From Sedimentibacter sp. SX930 (GTDB lineage: Bacteria > Bacillota > Bacilli > Lactobacillales > Aerococcaceae), in the NCBI GenBank assembly GCA_002155105.1, contig MUZD01000001.1, positions 186,001 to 250,000 on the forward strand: a stretch of DNA of 64,000 nucleotides, in the 5' to 3' direction. The notes below the pieces were generated by a model, which was not told the origin of the DNA, did no database searches, and saw only the letters and a program-made list of their open reading frames with translations. The translations under genes and the position numbers were made by a program. Each line of letters opens with the position of its first letter. Positions within the stretch are counted from its first letter, which is position 1. Positions 8,792 through 17,122 of this stretch are shown here, piece after piece.

Positions 8792-9640
8792 ATGTCTACA
8801 CACCCAACACAATTTACGAAACAAAAACAATTCTTAGTATGCGTCGATTCCGACGGCTGCGCAATGGATACGATGAACGTGAAACATGAACGTTTCTTCG
8901 GACCTTTGGCAGCTGACGAGTACGGCATCAAAGATCGCGAAACTTTCTTGGCTGACTGGAACCGCATCAACCTGTTCTCCAGCACACGCGGCATCAATCG
9001 CTTCAAAGCATTGGTCTTGACGCTGATTGAAGCACAGGAAAAAGGCGAAGACATCGGCGATATTACGGCACTGACCGCTTGGGCAAACAATGCGCCATCG
9101 TTATCGAATGCTTCCCTGGAAGCGGAGATCGCGAAAGCATCTTCCGAAGATTTGGAAAAAGCTTTGGTATGGAGCAAGAAAGTCAACGAAGGCATCGAAA
9201 CGGAATTAGCGGGCGAAGATAAGCCTTTCCCTGGCGTTCTGGAAGGACTGACAAAAATCCATGGCCTGACGGATGTCGCAATCGTAAGCTCAGCCAACAG
9301 CGAAGCTTTGAACAGCGAATGGAACAGACACAATCTGATGCCGCAAGTTGACGTAGTCTATGGACAGGAAGTCGGCAGTAAAGCGGACGCAATCGCTGAT
9401 CTGTTGACGAAAGGTTATGCAGCGGACGAAATTTTGATGGTCGGGGACGCGCCTGGAGATGAACAAGCGGCAACGGTAAATGGCGTATTCTATTATCCGA
9501 TTCTTTTCGGGAAAGAAGAATTCTCATGGGAACGTCTTAGCAATGAAGCGATCGAGAAATTCTTGAACAAAGAATATGCAGGAGCTTATCAAGAAAAAGT
9601 GCTTGGGGAATTCCATGCTTTATTGGCTCAATTCGATTAA
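8792..9640 (+). CDS. HAD-superfamily hydrolase
   Basis: A 282-residue haloacid-dehalogenase-type hydrolase, most likely a phosphatase. Motif I is VDSDGCAMDT with the nucleophile/acid aspartate pair, motif II is the serine in IVSSANSE, a lysine is present in EVGSKADAI, and motif IV is MVGDAPGD. A long helical cap (about residues 40-150) sits between motifs I and II. The specific substrate cannot be read from sequence. It sits in the uronate locus between the mannonate oxidoreductase and a glycosidase, suggesting a sugar-phosphate clean-up or dephosphorylation role. GGAGAG precedes the ATG. Confidence 0.8.
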   Translation: MSTHPTQFTKQKQFLVCVDSDGCAMDTMNVKHERFFGPLAADEYGIKDRETFLADWNRINLFSSTRGINRFKALVLTLIEAQEKGEDIGDITALTAWANNAPSLSNASLEAEIAKASSEDLEKALVWSKKVNEGIETELAGEDKPFPGVLEGLTKIHGLTDVAIVSSANSEALNSEWNRHNLMPQVDVVYGQEVGSKADAIADLLTKGYAADEILMVGDAPGDEQAATVNGVFYYPILFGKEEFSWERLSNEAIEKFLNKEYAGAYQEKVLGEFHALLAQFD

Positions 9641-9692
9641 AATCATTTCATGATCGCAAAATAGAAACATTACGTTATCAGGAGGAAAAAAA

Positions 9693-11435
9693 GTGCCAAA
9701 ATTAGTTGATTTAAAAGCAAAACCGTACAATCTTAGCGACAAACAGGTCGCTTGGGTAAACGAAACGATCGCTGATATGACAGATGAGGAAAAAGTAGGA
9801 CAATTGTTCACGAACCTATTCTTCTTCGGAAATGATGCCTTCTCAGGAAACGACTTCACAAATCAAGAAATCATCGAAAAATTCCACATCGGTGGCGCAC
9901 GCTATCACGGCAATTCAAAAGAAGATATCCAAGATTTATTGAACGAATTGCAATCCATGTCCAAAATTCCTCTATTGGTAGCTGCCAACTGCGATGCAGG
10001 CGGAAACGGCGCATGCGGCGAAGGAACATACATCGCTTCAGGTGCACAGTGTGAAGCTGCTGGCGACCCACAAGTTTCCTATCATGCCGGGCTGGTTTCT
10101 GCCCGTGAAGAAAAAGCATTGGGCGTCAACGTCAACTTCGACCCATGTGTGGACATCCTTTACAACTGGAGAAACACAATCGTCAACACGCGTGCTTATG
10201 GTACGGACGCAGAAACAGTCATCAAATATACGAATGCATATTTGGATGGCTTGACTGCTGAAAACGGCGAAAACATGGAAGATGGCGTTATCCAATGCAT
10301 CAAGCATTTCCCAGGAGACGGAACGGAAGAACGCGACCAGCATTTGGTGTTGGGAATCAATGAATTGAGCCCTGAAGAATGGCGCGCTTCATTCGGTAAA
10401 GTTTACCAAAACCACATCGACCGCGGCGTTGAAATGATCATGGCTGGACACATTGCGGTACCTGCTTTGCAAAAAGAATTGAACCCTGCTTTGGAAGACA
10501 AAGACATCATGCCGGCTACTCTGGCTGAAGAATTGATCCAAGATGAATTGAAGGGCGAACTGAACTTCAACGGACTTGTCATCACTGATGCAACGCACAT
10601 GCTGGGCATGACATCCGCTATGCGCCGTGAAGATTACGTCCCAAAAGCAATCGCTGCTGGTTGCGATATGTTCCTGTTCTTCAACAACATCGAAGAGGAC
10701 TTCGGTTTCATGTTGAAAGGCTACCAAAACGGTGTCATCACCGAAGAACGTTTGACCGATGCTTTGCGTCGTATCTTGGGCTTGAAAGCTAAATTGCACT
10801 TGCCTGAAAAACAAGCAAACGGCACATTGTTGCGCACGCGCGAAGACTTGAACGTCATCGGCTGTGAAGAACATCTGCAATGGAGAGCTGAAGCTGCTGA
10901 TAAAGGGATTTCTTTGATCAAAGATACCCAAAACAACTTGCCGATCAACCCTATTGATCACAAACGCATCCGCTTGTACATTTTGGAAGGCGAAAAAGGC
11001 GGAATCAATGATGCTGGTTCAGCAACGCAACAACTCTTCATTGATGAATTGACAAGCCGCGGCTATGAAGTGACTGTCAACGAACGCGGCTCACGCGTTA
11101 AAGGCGCTACTTTGAAATACCGTGATGAAGTGGACTTCGCTTTGGAAGTTTCTGATATCGTAGGATACGGCGCACAAAACAACTACCGCATCCAATGGAG
11201 TACTGCCATGGCAAATGAAGTTCCTTGGTTTGTCTGGGAAGTTCCGCATGCATTCGTATCATTGAACTTCACGACACATCTGCATGATGCGACAATGGTG
11301 AAAACATTCATCAACGCATACCACAACAACAAAGAAACAATCAAACAAGTCATCGACAAACTAGAAGGCAAATCCGAATTCAAAGGCGGCCACAACGACC
11401 TAGTTTGGACCGACAAATGGCAAGCCAAATTATAA
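9693..11435 (+). CDS. Cytoplasmic family 3 glycoside hydrolase, NagZ-like
   Basis: A 580-residue protein without signal peptide. The N-terminal GH3 TIM barrel (about 20-375) contains FHIGGARYHG, the motif KHFPGDGTEERDQH, and the nucleophile region VITDATHMLGMT; a C-terminal alpha/beta GH3-type domain (about 400-540) follows. The D-x-H dyad after KHFPG is the acid/base signature of the NagZ (beta-N-acetylhexosaminidase) branch, here with D in place of the usual H in the PGHG part. GTG start with GGAGG eight bases upstream. Adjacent to uronate catabolism, it may free sugars from an imported oligosaccharide containing uronic acid and amino sugar; that substrate is inference. Confidence 0.82.
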   Translation: MPKLVDLKAKPYNLSDKQVAWVNETIADMTDEEKVGQLFTNLFFFGNDAFSGNDFTNQEIIEKFHIGGARYHGNSKEDIQDLLNELQSMSKIPLLVAANCDAGGNGACGEGTYIASGAQCEAAGDPQVSYHAGLVSAREEKALGVNVNFDPCVDILYNWRNTIVNTRAYGTDAETVIKYTNAYLDGLTAENGENMEDGVIQCIKHFPGDGTEERDQHLVLGINELSPEEWRASFGKVYQNHIDRGVEMIMAGHIAVPALQKELNPALEDKDIMPATLAEELIQDELKGELNFNGLVITDATHMLGMTSAMRREDYVPKAIAAGCDMFLFFNNIEEDFGFMLKGYQNGVITEERLTDALRRILGLKAKLHLPEKQANGTLLRTREDLNVIGCEEHLQWRAEAADKGISLIKDTQNNLPINPIDHKRIRLYILEGEKGGINDAGSATQQLFIDELTSRGYEVTVNERGSRVKGATLKYRDEVDFALEVSDIVGYGAQNNYRIQWSTAMANEVPWFVWEVPHAFVSLNFTTHLHDATMVKTFINAYHNNKETIKQVIDKLEGKSEFKGGHNDLVWTDKWQAKL

Positions 11436-11436
11436 A

Positions 11437-11588
11437 AGGATACGATGAATCCCGGGTAGAAACCGAGCACTAAGAGGACAAACACAAAGCGGACGCTTTT
11501 TGTCCGTGTGTGGTTGTCAGCTTAGGCACAGGTTTCTGGGATTCAGAGTTCAACTATAAACAGAACCGTTCTACAGGATACGATGAAT
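11437..11588. repeat. Long imperfect inverted repeat flanked by 14-bp direct repeats
   Basis: AGGATACGATGAAT occurs at 11437-11450 and again at 11575-11588. Between them an imperfect hairpin runs from GAATCCC (11447-11453) to GGGATTC (11538-11544), pairing AGAAACC, CTAAG, GACAA and CACA blocks with bulges; its tip AAAGCG/CGCTTT followed by T can act as a terminator for the GH3 gene. It has the look of a small palindromic mobile element or its remnant, but no protein is encoded. Confidence 0.55.
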
Positions 11589-11658
11589 TGCGTTTAGAAG
11601 GTATCCAACTAATGTACCATTTTGTTCACAAATCACCCAAAACACTGTTGTACCAAGT

Positions 11659-11694
11659 AAAGTCGAGAAGTCTTTTTCTCGACTTTGTTTTTTT
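11659..11694 (+). terminator. Terminator upstream of the AraC gene
   Basis: AAAGTCGAGAA (11659-11669) pairs with TTCTCGACTTT (11676-11686), followed by GTTTTTTTT. Confidence 0.8.
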
Positions 11695-11750
11695 GAACAA
11701 TAAAAAACACTCTCAGTCAATAATTTTAAAAAAGTAAGCATTTCAGGGCA

Positions 11751-11793
11751 TTGAATTGTAACCGCTGTTATTTTATACTTTGAAGTGTCAAAG
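11751..11793 (+). promoter_or_regulatory. AraC-operon promoter with cre-like site and inverted repeat
   Basis: TTGAAT (11751-11756), 17 bases, TATACT (11774-11779). The spacer holds TTGTAACCGCTGTTA (11756-11770), one mismatch from the cre consensus. CTTTGA-AGTG-TCAAAG (11778-11793) is a perfect 6-bp inverted repeat at the likely transcription start, a possible regulator site. Confidence 0.65.
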
Positions 11794-11801
11794 AGAGGGA
11801 G

Positions 11802-12665
11802 GTGACACATATCATTGAAAAGTTGTTGATCGGATATCACGTCAAAGGACAAGCATATGCCCTTGACTTCCATACACATCCGCAATATGAAATTTTCCTG
11901 TTCCACGGCGGAAATTGTCGGTTCCTGGTCGGTAATAAAATCTATTACCTTCAGCCCGGCGACTTGCTGATGATGGATGGGATGACGGTTCACCGTGCCT
12001 ACATCATCGGCGATAAGGATGCCTATGAACGCAGCATCGTCCATTTCGATGCCGACTGGATTGCCCCTTTACTGAATGATCTGAACATTGACTATCTCTT
12101 GCGATTCTTTACTGAAAATCGCGATGGCCTCATTCGGACCTTCCGCAAGAAGGATGAACTCCTGTTGGAAAATGCTATCCGGGAAATGAATCATTTGCAA
12201 CAGTTGGACAAATCCTACGCAAATGAAGCGAAACGCAAACTGGCTTTAGTCCAGTTGCTACTGATGATAGATTCTTCAACGGATAAGATCGTTGAAAAAG
12301 GACAGGCCTATGTCGATGAAAAAACGCAGATAGCGGAGAAAGTTTCGGAATACATTTTCAGGAATTACCGGGAGTCGTTCAATATCGATGATATCGCAAA
12401 CACCCTTAATTTGAGCAAATCATATTTGTCCCATGCCTTCAAAGAAATCACAGGAAACACCATCATGGCTTATGCGATGGGATACCGGCTGTCACAAGCA
12501 TGCATGGCTTTATTGATGGAACCATCCAAGTCCATCAAAACGATTTCTGGCGAATGCGGTTTTGAAAGCGATGCCCATTTCAGCAGATATTTCAAACAGA
12601 ACATGGGCAGTACACCCAGTAATTACAGAAAAAACAAGAGAATCAGCATAGAAAAAGGAGAATGA
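11802..12665 (+). CDS. AraC-family transcriptional regulator
   Basis: About 287 residues: an N-terminal cupin sensor domain (FHTHPQYEIFLFHGG, LQPGDLLMMDGMTVHRA) and a C-terminal pair of helix-turn-helix motifs (IDDIANTLNLSKSYLSHAFK; ISGECGFESDAHFSRYFKQ). It should sense a sugar-like effector and control the oxidoreductase genes that follow in the same transcript. The start is uncertain: the only in-frame GTG (11802) lies inside the ribosome site GGGAGGTGA (11797-11805), while ATC 11811 or ATT 11814 sit at the right distance, and the first in-frame TTG is at 11823. The stop codon overlaps the next gene's first possible ATG. Confidence 0.87.
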   Translation: MTHIIEKLLIGYHVKGQAYALDFHTHPQYEIFLFHGGNCRFLVGNKIYYLQPGDLLMMDGMTVHRAYIIGDKDAYERSIVHFDADWIAPLLNDLNIDYLLRFFTENRDGLIRTFRKKDELLLENAIREMNHLQQLDKSYANEAKRKLALVQLLLMIDSSTDKIVEKGQAYVDEKTQIAEKVSEYIFRNYRESFNIDDIANTLNLSKSYLSHAFKEITGNTIMAYAMGYRLSQACMALLMEPSKSIKTISGECGFESDAHFSRYFKQNMGSTPSNYRKNKRISIEKGE

Positions 12666-12670
12666 TGAGA

Positions 12671-13846
12671 ATGGTAGATAAAGTGAAATTAGGAATTATT
12701 GGTTATGGTGCAGAAGGCGGCATGTACGCAGGGTTCTTCAAGAACAACGATGAGCGCTTGAACGACAATATCGAGTTGGTAGCGATCTGCGACAACGATC
12801 CGGCCAAAAAAGCGAAAGTCGCTGAAGACTTTCCTGGACTGCCTTTTTTCGACAATTACCTGGATCTTTTGGAATCCGGTATTGTAAACGCAATCGTAAC
12901 GACTGTACCGCATTACGATCACTGCGTGATGGGGATCGCTGCACTTGAACGCGGCATCCACTTGTTGGGCGAAAAGCCGGCTGGTGTTTATACGAAAGAT
13001 GTGGAACGTTTGATCGAAACATCGAAGAAACACCCAGAGACGACTTTTGCGATCTTCTTCAACCAACGCACAAATCCGCTTTACCGCAGAGTGAAACAAT
13101 TGATGGATGAAAAAGCGATCGGCGACTTGCAGCGTGCGACTTGGATCATCACAACTTGGTGGAGACCGCAAGGCTACTACAACCAAAGCGCATGGCGTGC
13201 AACTTGGGGCGGAGAAGGCGGCGGCGTGCTGGTGAACCAAGCTCCTCACCAATTGGACCTGTTGCAATGGATCTGCGGAAAGCCTGAAAAAGTCTATGCG
13301 AAACTGCAATATGGCGCTGGCCGTAACATTGTTGTTGAAAATGAAGTGAATGCACTCTTGGACTTCGGCAACGGCGCTACCGGTTCATTCATCACCTGCA
13401 CAAACGACATCGTCGGCACTGACCGCTTCGAAATATTTGGGACGAAAGGCAAAATCATCGTCGAAGATTCGAAAAAACTGATTGTGAAACAATTGACTGC
13501 TCCTGAAGCTGAACTATCCGAAAACATGGATATGCAGGATGTCATGAGACTCTTTATGGGACAGATCAATATGGAAGATTACGTTAAGGTCACAGAAGAA
13601 GAGTTCGTTACACCGCAAGGTCTGCAGCACATTTCTGTGTTGAATAATTTTGCCGATCATATCGTAAACGGCGAGCCTTTATTGGCAAACGGCGAAGAAG
13701 GCATCAATGGTGTTACTTTGGCGAATGCAATGCACTTATCCTCTTGGTTGGATAAAGAAGTGGACTACAATGTGGACGGCGATCTGTACTTGGCAGAGCT
13801 GAACAAACGCATCGCTGAAGAAGGTAAATTCGAAACAAGAAAATAA
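12671..13846 (+). CDS. Gfo/Idh/MocA-family oxidoreductase (1 of 3)
   Basis: A 391-residue NAD(P)-dependent sugar oxidoreductase: N-terminal Rossmann fold (KLGIIGYGAEGGMYAG; CDNDPAK), the LGEKPAG motif with the conserved catalytic lysine, and the C-terminal substrate domain with NQAPHQLDLLQW. ATGs at 12662, 12665 and 12671 are all in frame; GGAG (12657-12660) is best spaced for 12671. Family members oxidise or reduce a ring hydroxyl of sugars, inositols or glycosides; the substrate here is unknown. It is directly coupled to the AraC gene. Confidence 0.87.
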   Translation: MVDKVKLGIIGYGAEGGMYAGFFKNNDERLNDNIELVAICDNDPAKKAKVAEDFPGLPFFDNYLDLLESGIVNAIVTTVPHYDHCVMGIAALERGIHLLGEKPAGVYTKDVERLIETSKKHPETTFAIFFNQRTNPLYRRVKQLMDEKAIGDLQRATWIITTWWRPQGYYNQSAWRATWGGEGGGVLVNQAPHQLDLLQWICGKPEKVYAKLQYGAGRNIVVENEVNALLDFGNGATGSFITCTNDIVGTDRFEIFGTKGKIIVEDSKKLIVKQLTAPEAELSENMDMQDVMRLFMGQINMEDYVKVTEEEFVTPQGLQHISVLNNFADHIVNGEPLLANGEEGINGVTLANAMHLSSWLDKEVDYNVDGDLYLAELNKRIAEEGKFETRK

Positions 13847-13865
13847 GAAAGTGACGTGATCAGAG

Positions 13866-14885
13866 ATGTTAAGAGCGGCAATAATTGGATTAGGAGATGT
13901 ATCACCTGTCCACAAATATGCTATCGACGCCAGCGACAACGGTGAATTGGTTGCAGTCTGCGACCTAAATGAAGCCTTGAAGACCAAATATCCTGATGTG
14001 CCTTTTTATACAGACGTAGAAACGATGTTGGAAAAAGAGGATTTGGATGTTGTACATATCTGCTTGCCGCACTATCTGCATTATCCGATCACGAAACTCT
14101 GTGTTGAAAAAGGCGTGCACGTTTTTCAGGAAAAGCCCTTAGCTTTGGATTATGAGGAAGGGTTGAAGACGCTCGCCTTGGCAGAGGAAAGCAGCAAGAA
14201 AATCGGCGTGTGTTTCCAGAATCGCTACAACGAAACGTTTTTGGAACTGAAAAGATTGCTTGCGGACGAGAGCGTCGGGGCTGTGAAGGCGGTGAAAGGA
14301 TTGGTGGCATGGCACCGGCCTGAAACCTATTACACCACCAAACCATGGCGCGGTCAGATGGAATTTGCCGGCGGTGGATCCATCATCAACCAAGCCATCC
14401 ATACGCTTGATCTGATGCAAGTTTTGGGCGGGGAAATAGACCGCTGCAAAGCCAGTCTGTCGAACCTCACAGACTATGACATCGAAGTCGAGGACACTGC
14501 CGTCGCGAATTTCACATTCAAGAACGGCGCGCGCGGATTCTACATGTCGACCAATGCCTATGTCGAGAATTCCAGCGTAGAATTGCAGGTCATCACCGAA
14601 AAGGCAAAATTCACGATCAAGGATAACTGTTTGTATCGTTCGAACAGTTCCGGCGAAAAAGAATTGCACCTGCAGGACACGCCGATGCAAGGGACGAAAT
14701 TTTATTACGGCCCGAGCCATTCTGCCCTGATCCAGCGTTTCTACAACGCAATCGAAACGGACACGGATGATTATGTGACGGTCCGGGATGCCTTGCCGGC
14801 CATGCTGATGATCGATGCAATGAAATTATCGTCTAAAGAAAAGCGTACAATCGAAATGGAGGAAATCATAAATGTCGAAAGTTAA
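13866..14885 (+). CDS. Gfo/Idh/MocA-family oxidoreductase (2 of 3)
   Basis: A 339-residue Rossmann-fold dehydrogenase with AAIIGLGDVSPVHKYAI, FQEKPLAL containing the catalytic lysine, and GGGSIINQAIHTLDLMQVLGG in the substrate domain. It differs clearly from the preceding paralogue, so this is not a recent duplication. Its last codons overlap the start of the next gene by 14 bases, implying translational coupling. Substrate not determinable; the pair of dehydrogenases plus an isomerase suggests successive steps on one sugar. Confidence 0.87.
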   Translation: MLRAAIIGLGDVSPVHKYAIDASDNGELVAVCDLNEALKTKYPDVPFYTDVETMLEKEDLDVVHICLPHYLHYPITKLCVEKGVHVFQEKPLALDYEEGLKTLALAEESSKKIGVCFQNRYNETFLELKRLLADESVGAVKAVKGLVAWHRPETYYTTKPWRGQMEFAGGGSIINQAIHTLDLMQVLGGEIDRCKASLSNLTDYDIEVEDTAVANFTFKNGARGFYMSTNAYVENSSVELQVITEKAKFTIKDNCLYRSNSSGEKELHLQDTPMQGTKFYYGPSHSALIQRFYNAIETDTDDYVTVRDALPAMLMIDAMKLSSKEKRTIEMEEIINVES

Positions 14886-15735
14886 GATAGGTGTACAAGC
14901 GTCAACGGTCAAAAAAAGTTTTGAAGAAGTAGGGCCTTATGAAACGTTGAAGAAACTGCACGAAATCGGCTACAACTCGATCGAAATCTCGCAGGTGGCG
15001 ACAACGCCAGAGAATATCGCCCAAATCCAAAAAGCGACAGCCGACTTTGGGATGGAAATTGCATCGATGAGCGCATCATTGAAACCTCAAGTAAAAGACG
15101 GTGAATCTTTGACGACACACTATGATAAAATCGTAGCGGATTGCAAAGCCGTGGGAACAGATCTGTTGCGCATCGGCATGTTGCCGATCGACGCTATGGC
15201 CAGTCTGGATAAAGTGCTGGAATTCTGCCATGACGTCAATGAAGTGACGCAAAAACTGAAAGAAGACGGCATCACCTTGTATTATCATAACCATCACATC
15301 GAATTCCGCAAATACGACGGTAAATTCCTGTTGGACATCATCCGTGAAAAGGCGCCATTGTTGGGCTTTGAGCTGGATGTCCACTGGGTGCAACGCGGTG
15401 GCGCAAACCCACTGGAAGTCATCAAAGACTACAAAGGCAAAGTGGAATTGATCCATTTGAAGGACTACCGTATCGCTGAAATCCCACAAGATGGCTTCGA
15501 TGCTTTATACAGTGGGGATGTTGCCAAATTTATGGACTATTTCACAAACACAATTCAGTTCGCTGAATTGGGAACAGGCAGCCTGCCTTTGAAAGAAATC
15601 ATCGAGGAAAGCATCTCATCAGGCGCTCGCTACCTATTAGTGGAGCAGGATGATACGTATGGAGTGGATCCATTCGAAAGCTTGAAGATTTCTCGCGATC
15701 ACTTACTGGAATTGGGTTACGGAAACCTGTTCTGA
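14872..15735 (+). CDS. Sugar phosphate isomerase/epimerase-type TIM barrel
   Basis: A 287-residue xylose-isomerase-like TIM barrel (IolE/IolI/TagD3-epimerase relatives). KIGVQASTVKKSF opens the barrel and candidate metal ligands appear in YYHNHHIEF, GFELDVHWVQRGG, IHLKDYR and the C-terminal LLVEQDDTYG. Such proteins isomerise, epimerise or eliminate keto-sugars, and they commonly accompany Gfo/Idh/MocA dehydrogenases. The start overlaps the previous gene by 14 bases. A hairpin follows before the third oxidoreductase. Confidence 0.85.
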   Translation: MSKVKIGVQASTVKKSFEEVGPYETLKKLHEIGYNSIEISQVATTPENIAQIQKATADFGMEIASMSASLKPQVKDGESLTTHYDKIVADCKAVGTDLLRIGMLPIDAMASLDKVLEFCHDVNEVTQKLKEDGITLYYHNHHIEFRKYDGKFLLDIIREKAPLLGFELDVHWVQRGGANPLEVIKDYKGKVELIHLKDYRIAEIPQDGFDALYSGDVAKFMDYFTNTIQFAELGTGSLPLKEIIEESISSGARYLLVEQDDTYGVDPFESLKISRDHLLELGYGNLF

Positions 15736-15745
15736 TGAATCGGAT

Positions 15746-15781
15746 GAAGAAGTTCGGAGAATATTCTCTTCGGACTTCTTC
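15746..15781 (+). terminator. Weak hairpin between isomerase and third oxidoreductase
   Basis: GAAGAAGTTCGGAGA pairs imperfectly with TCTCTTCGGACTTCTTC. There is no proper T run, so partial termination or RNA processing is more likely than a full stop. Confidence 0.4.
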
Positions 15782-15814
15782 CTATTATATCTAATAATGA
15801 TGGAGGTCATACGA

Positions 15815-16897
15815 GTGGGAAATAAAGATGGAATGAATTATGCCCCGAAAGGGAAAATAAACAGGGTAGTGGAACCAGGAGCGTTCAACGTGGGCGTTAC
15901 GGCCCTGGACCACGGACACATCAATGGCATGACGAACGGATTGATCGAAGCCGGAGCGACAATCAAATATGTCTACGATCCGGATGCTGATAAAGTAGCA
16001 AATTATCTGGAATCATTCCCGGATGTTACCGTTGCAGAGTCTTTGGAACAAATTTTGGAAGATCCGGAAATCCAGTTGGTTGCTGCTGCTGCTGTGCCTA
16101 ACTTACGCAGTGCGTTGGGAAATCGGGTCATGCGGGCAGGGAAAGACTACTTCACGGATAAAACAGGATTTACTACATCGGAACAATTAGAAGAGACGAA
16201 AAAAGTGGTAGCTGAAACGGGTAAAAAATATTGGGTCTATTTCAGCGAAAGGCTGCATGTGGAAGGCGCCGTATTTGCCGGCCAATTGATAGAAGAGGGC
16301 AGGATCGGCCGCGTCATTCAAGTGACCGGATTCGGACCGCATCGCCTGGATAAAGAGAAACGTCCGGATTGGTTCTTCAAGAAAGAACAATACGGTGGCA
16401 TTTTGGCCGACATCGGCAGCCACCAGATCGAACAGTTCCTCTACTATACGGGAAATACCGACGCCAAAGTGCTGCACAGCAAAGTCGGAAACTACAACAA
16501 TCCGGCTACGCCTGAGTTGGAGGACTACGGTGATGCCACGCTGGTCGGAGACAATGGCGCAACCTTCATCTTCAAAGTAGATTGGTTCACGCCGGACGGA
16601 CTCGGAACGTGGGGCGATGGCCGTACGTTCATCACCGGAACGGAAGGAACAATCGAAATCCGCAAATACATCAACGTTGCGACGGAACAGACCGGCGATC
16701 ACCTCTTCCTGGTGACGAAGGATGGCGAGGAGCACTACTCCTTGACAGGCGAAGTCGGGTTCCCGTTCTTCGGCGAAATGATTTTGGACTGCGTCAACCG
16801 CACCGAAAATGCGATGACGCAGGAACATATCTTCAAGGCGCAGGAATTGTGCCTGAAAGCGCAGGAACAAGCGCTGAACATTTCTGCAAACTTATAA
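15815..16897 (+). CDS. Gfo/Idh/MocA-family oxidoreductase (3 of 3)
   Basis: A 360-residue oxidoreductase with FNVGVTALDHGHINGMTNGL as an atypical Rossmann start and DYFTDKTGF where relatives have EKP, so the catalytic lysine is kept but its neighbours are changed. ADIGSHQIEQFLYYTG matches the substrate-domain histidine region. I chose GTG 15815 because GATGGAGGT lies eight bases upstream; the frame could extend to 15797 but that would cover the ribosome site. It is the last gene of the AraC cluster and is followed by a dispersed repeat element. Confidence 0.82.
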   Translation: MGNKDGMNYAPKGKINRVVEPGAFNVGVTALDHGHINGMTNGLIEAGATIKYVYDPDADKVANYLESFPDVTVAESLEQILEDPEIQLVAAAAVPNLRSALGNRVMRAGKDYFTDKTGFTTSEQLEETKKVVAETGKKYWVYFSERLHVEGAVFAGQLIEEGRIGRVIQVTGFGPHRLDKEKRPDWFFKKEQYGGILADIGSHQIEQFLYYTGNTDAKVLHSKVGNYNNPATPELEDYGDATLVGDNGATFIFKVDWFTPDGLGTWGDGRTFITGTEGTIEIRKYINVATEQTGDHLFLVTKDGEEHYSLTGEVGFPFFGEMILDCVNRTENAMTQEHIFKAQELCLKAQEQALNISANL

Positions 16898-16901
16898 GAA
16901 A

Positions 16902-17078
16902 AGCGGGACAAACCACGCTCTGCCTCGAAAGAAATTTAGGAAATCTGCCCCTGAATGAGCATCGTAGAGCGCAATTGGTGAGATTTATCTAATTTCCGAG
17001 AGGCAGGTTTGGCCCGCTGGACATCTTTTAATATGCATGAAACACGTTGGGAATGTATGGAACACCTGTGGTGATGCA
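16902..17078. repeat. Dispersed inverted-repeat element, copy A (short form)
   Basis: The core 16902-17018 begins AGCGGGACAAACC and ends GGTTTGGCCCGCT, with inner blocks CTGCCTCG/CGAGAGGCAG and GAAATTTAGGAAATCT/AGATTTATCTAATTTC also inverted, so the whole element can fold on itself. A homologous tail through GCATGAAACA and CACCTGTGGTGATGCA reaches about 17078. The same sequence, with a 63-base internal addition, lies at 29070-29310. No protein is encoded. Confidence 0.8.
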
Positions 17079-17122
17079 AGATAAAGTTAAAAATAATATA
17101 CTTTTCCACAAGCTAAAAGCTG

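Noticed and set aside
11510-11737. Open frame of 75 codons between the GH3 and AraC genes
   Set aside because: It runs through the inverted repeat and the terminator at 11659-11694; composition is not protein-like.
12671-16897. The three oxidoreductases as a recent tandem duplication
   Set aside because: Their motif regions differ strongly (EKPAG, EKPLA, DKTGF), so they are old paralogues with separate roles rather than fresh copies.
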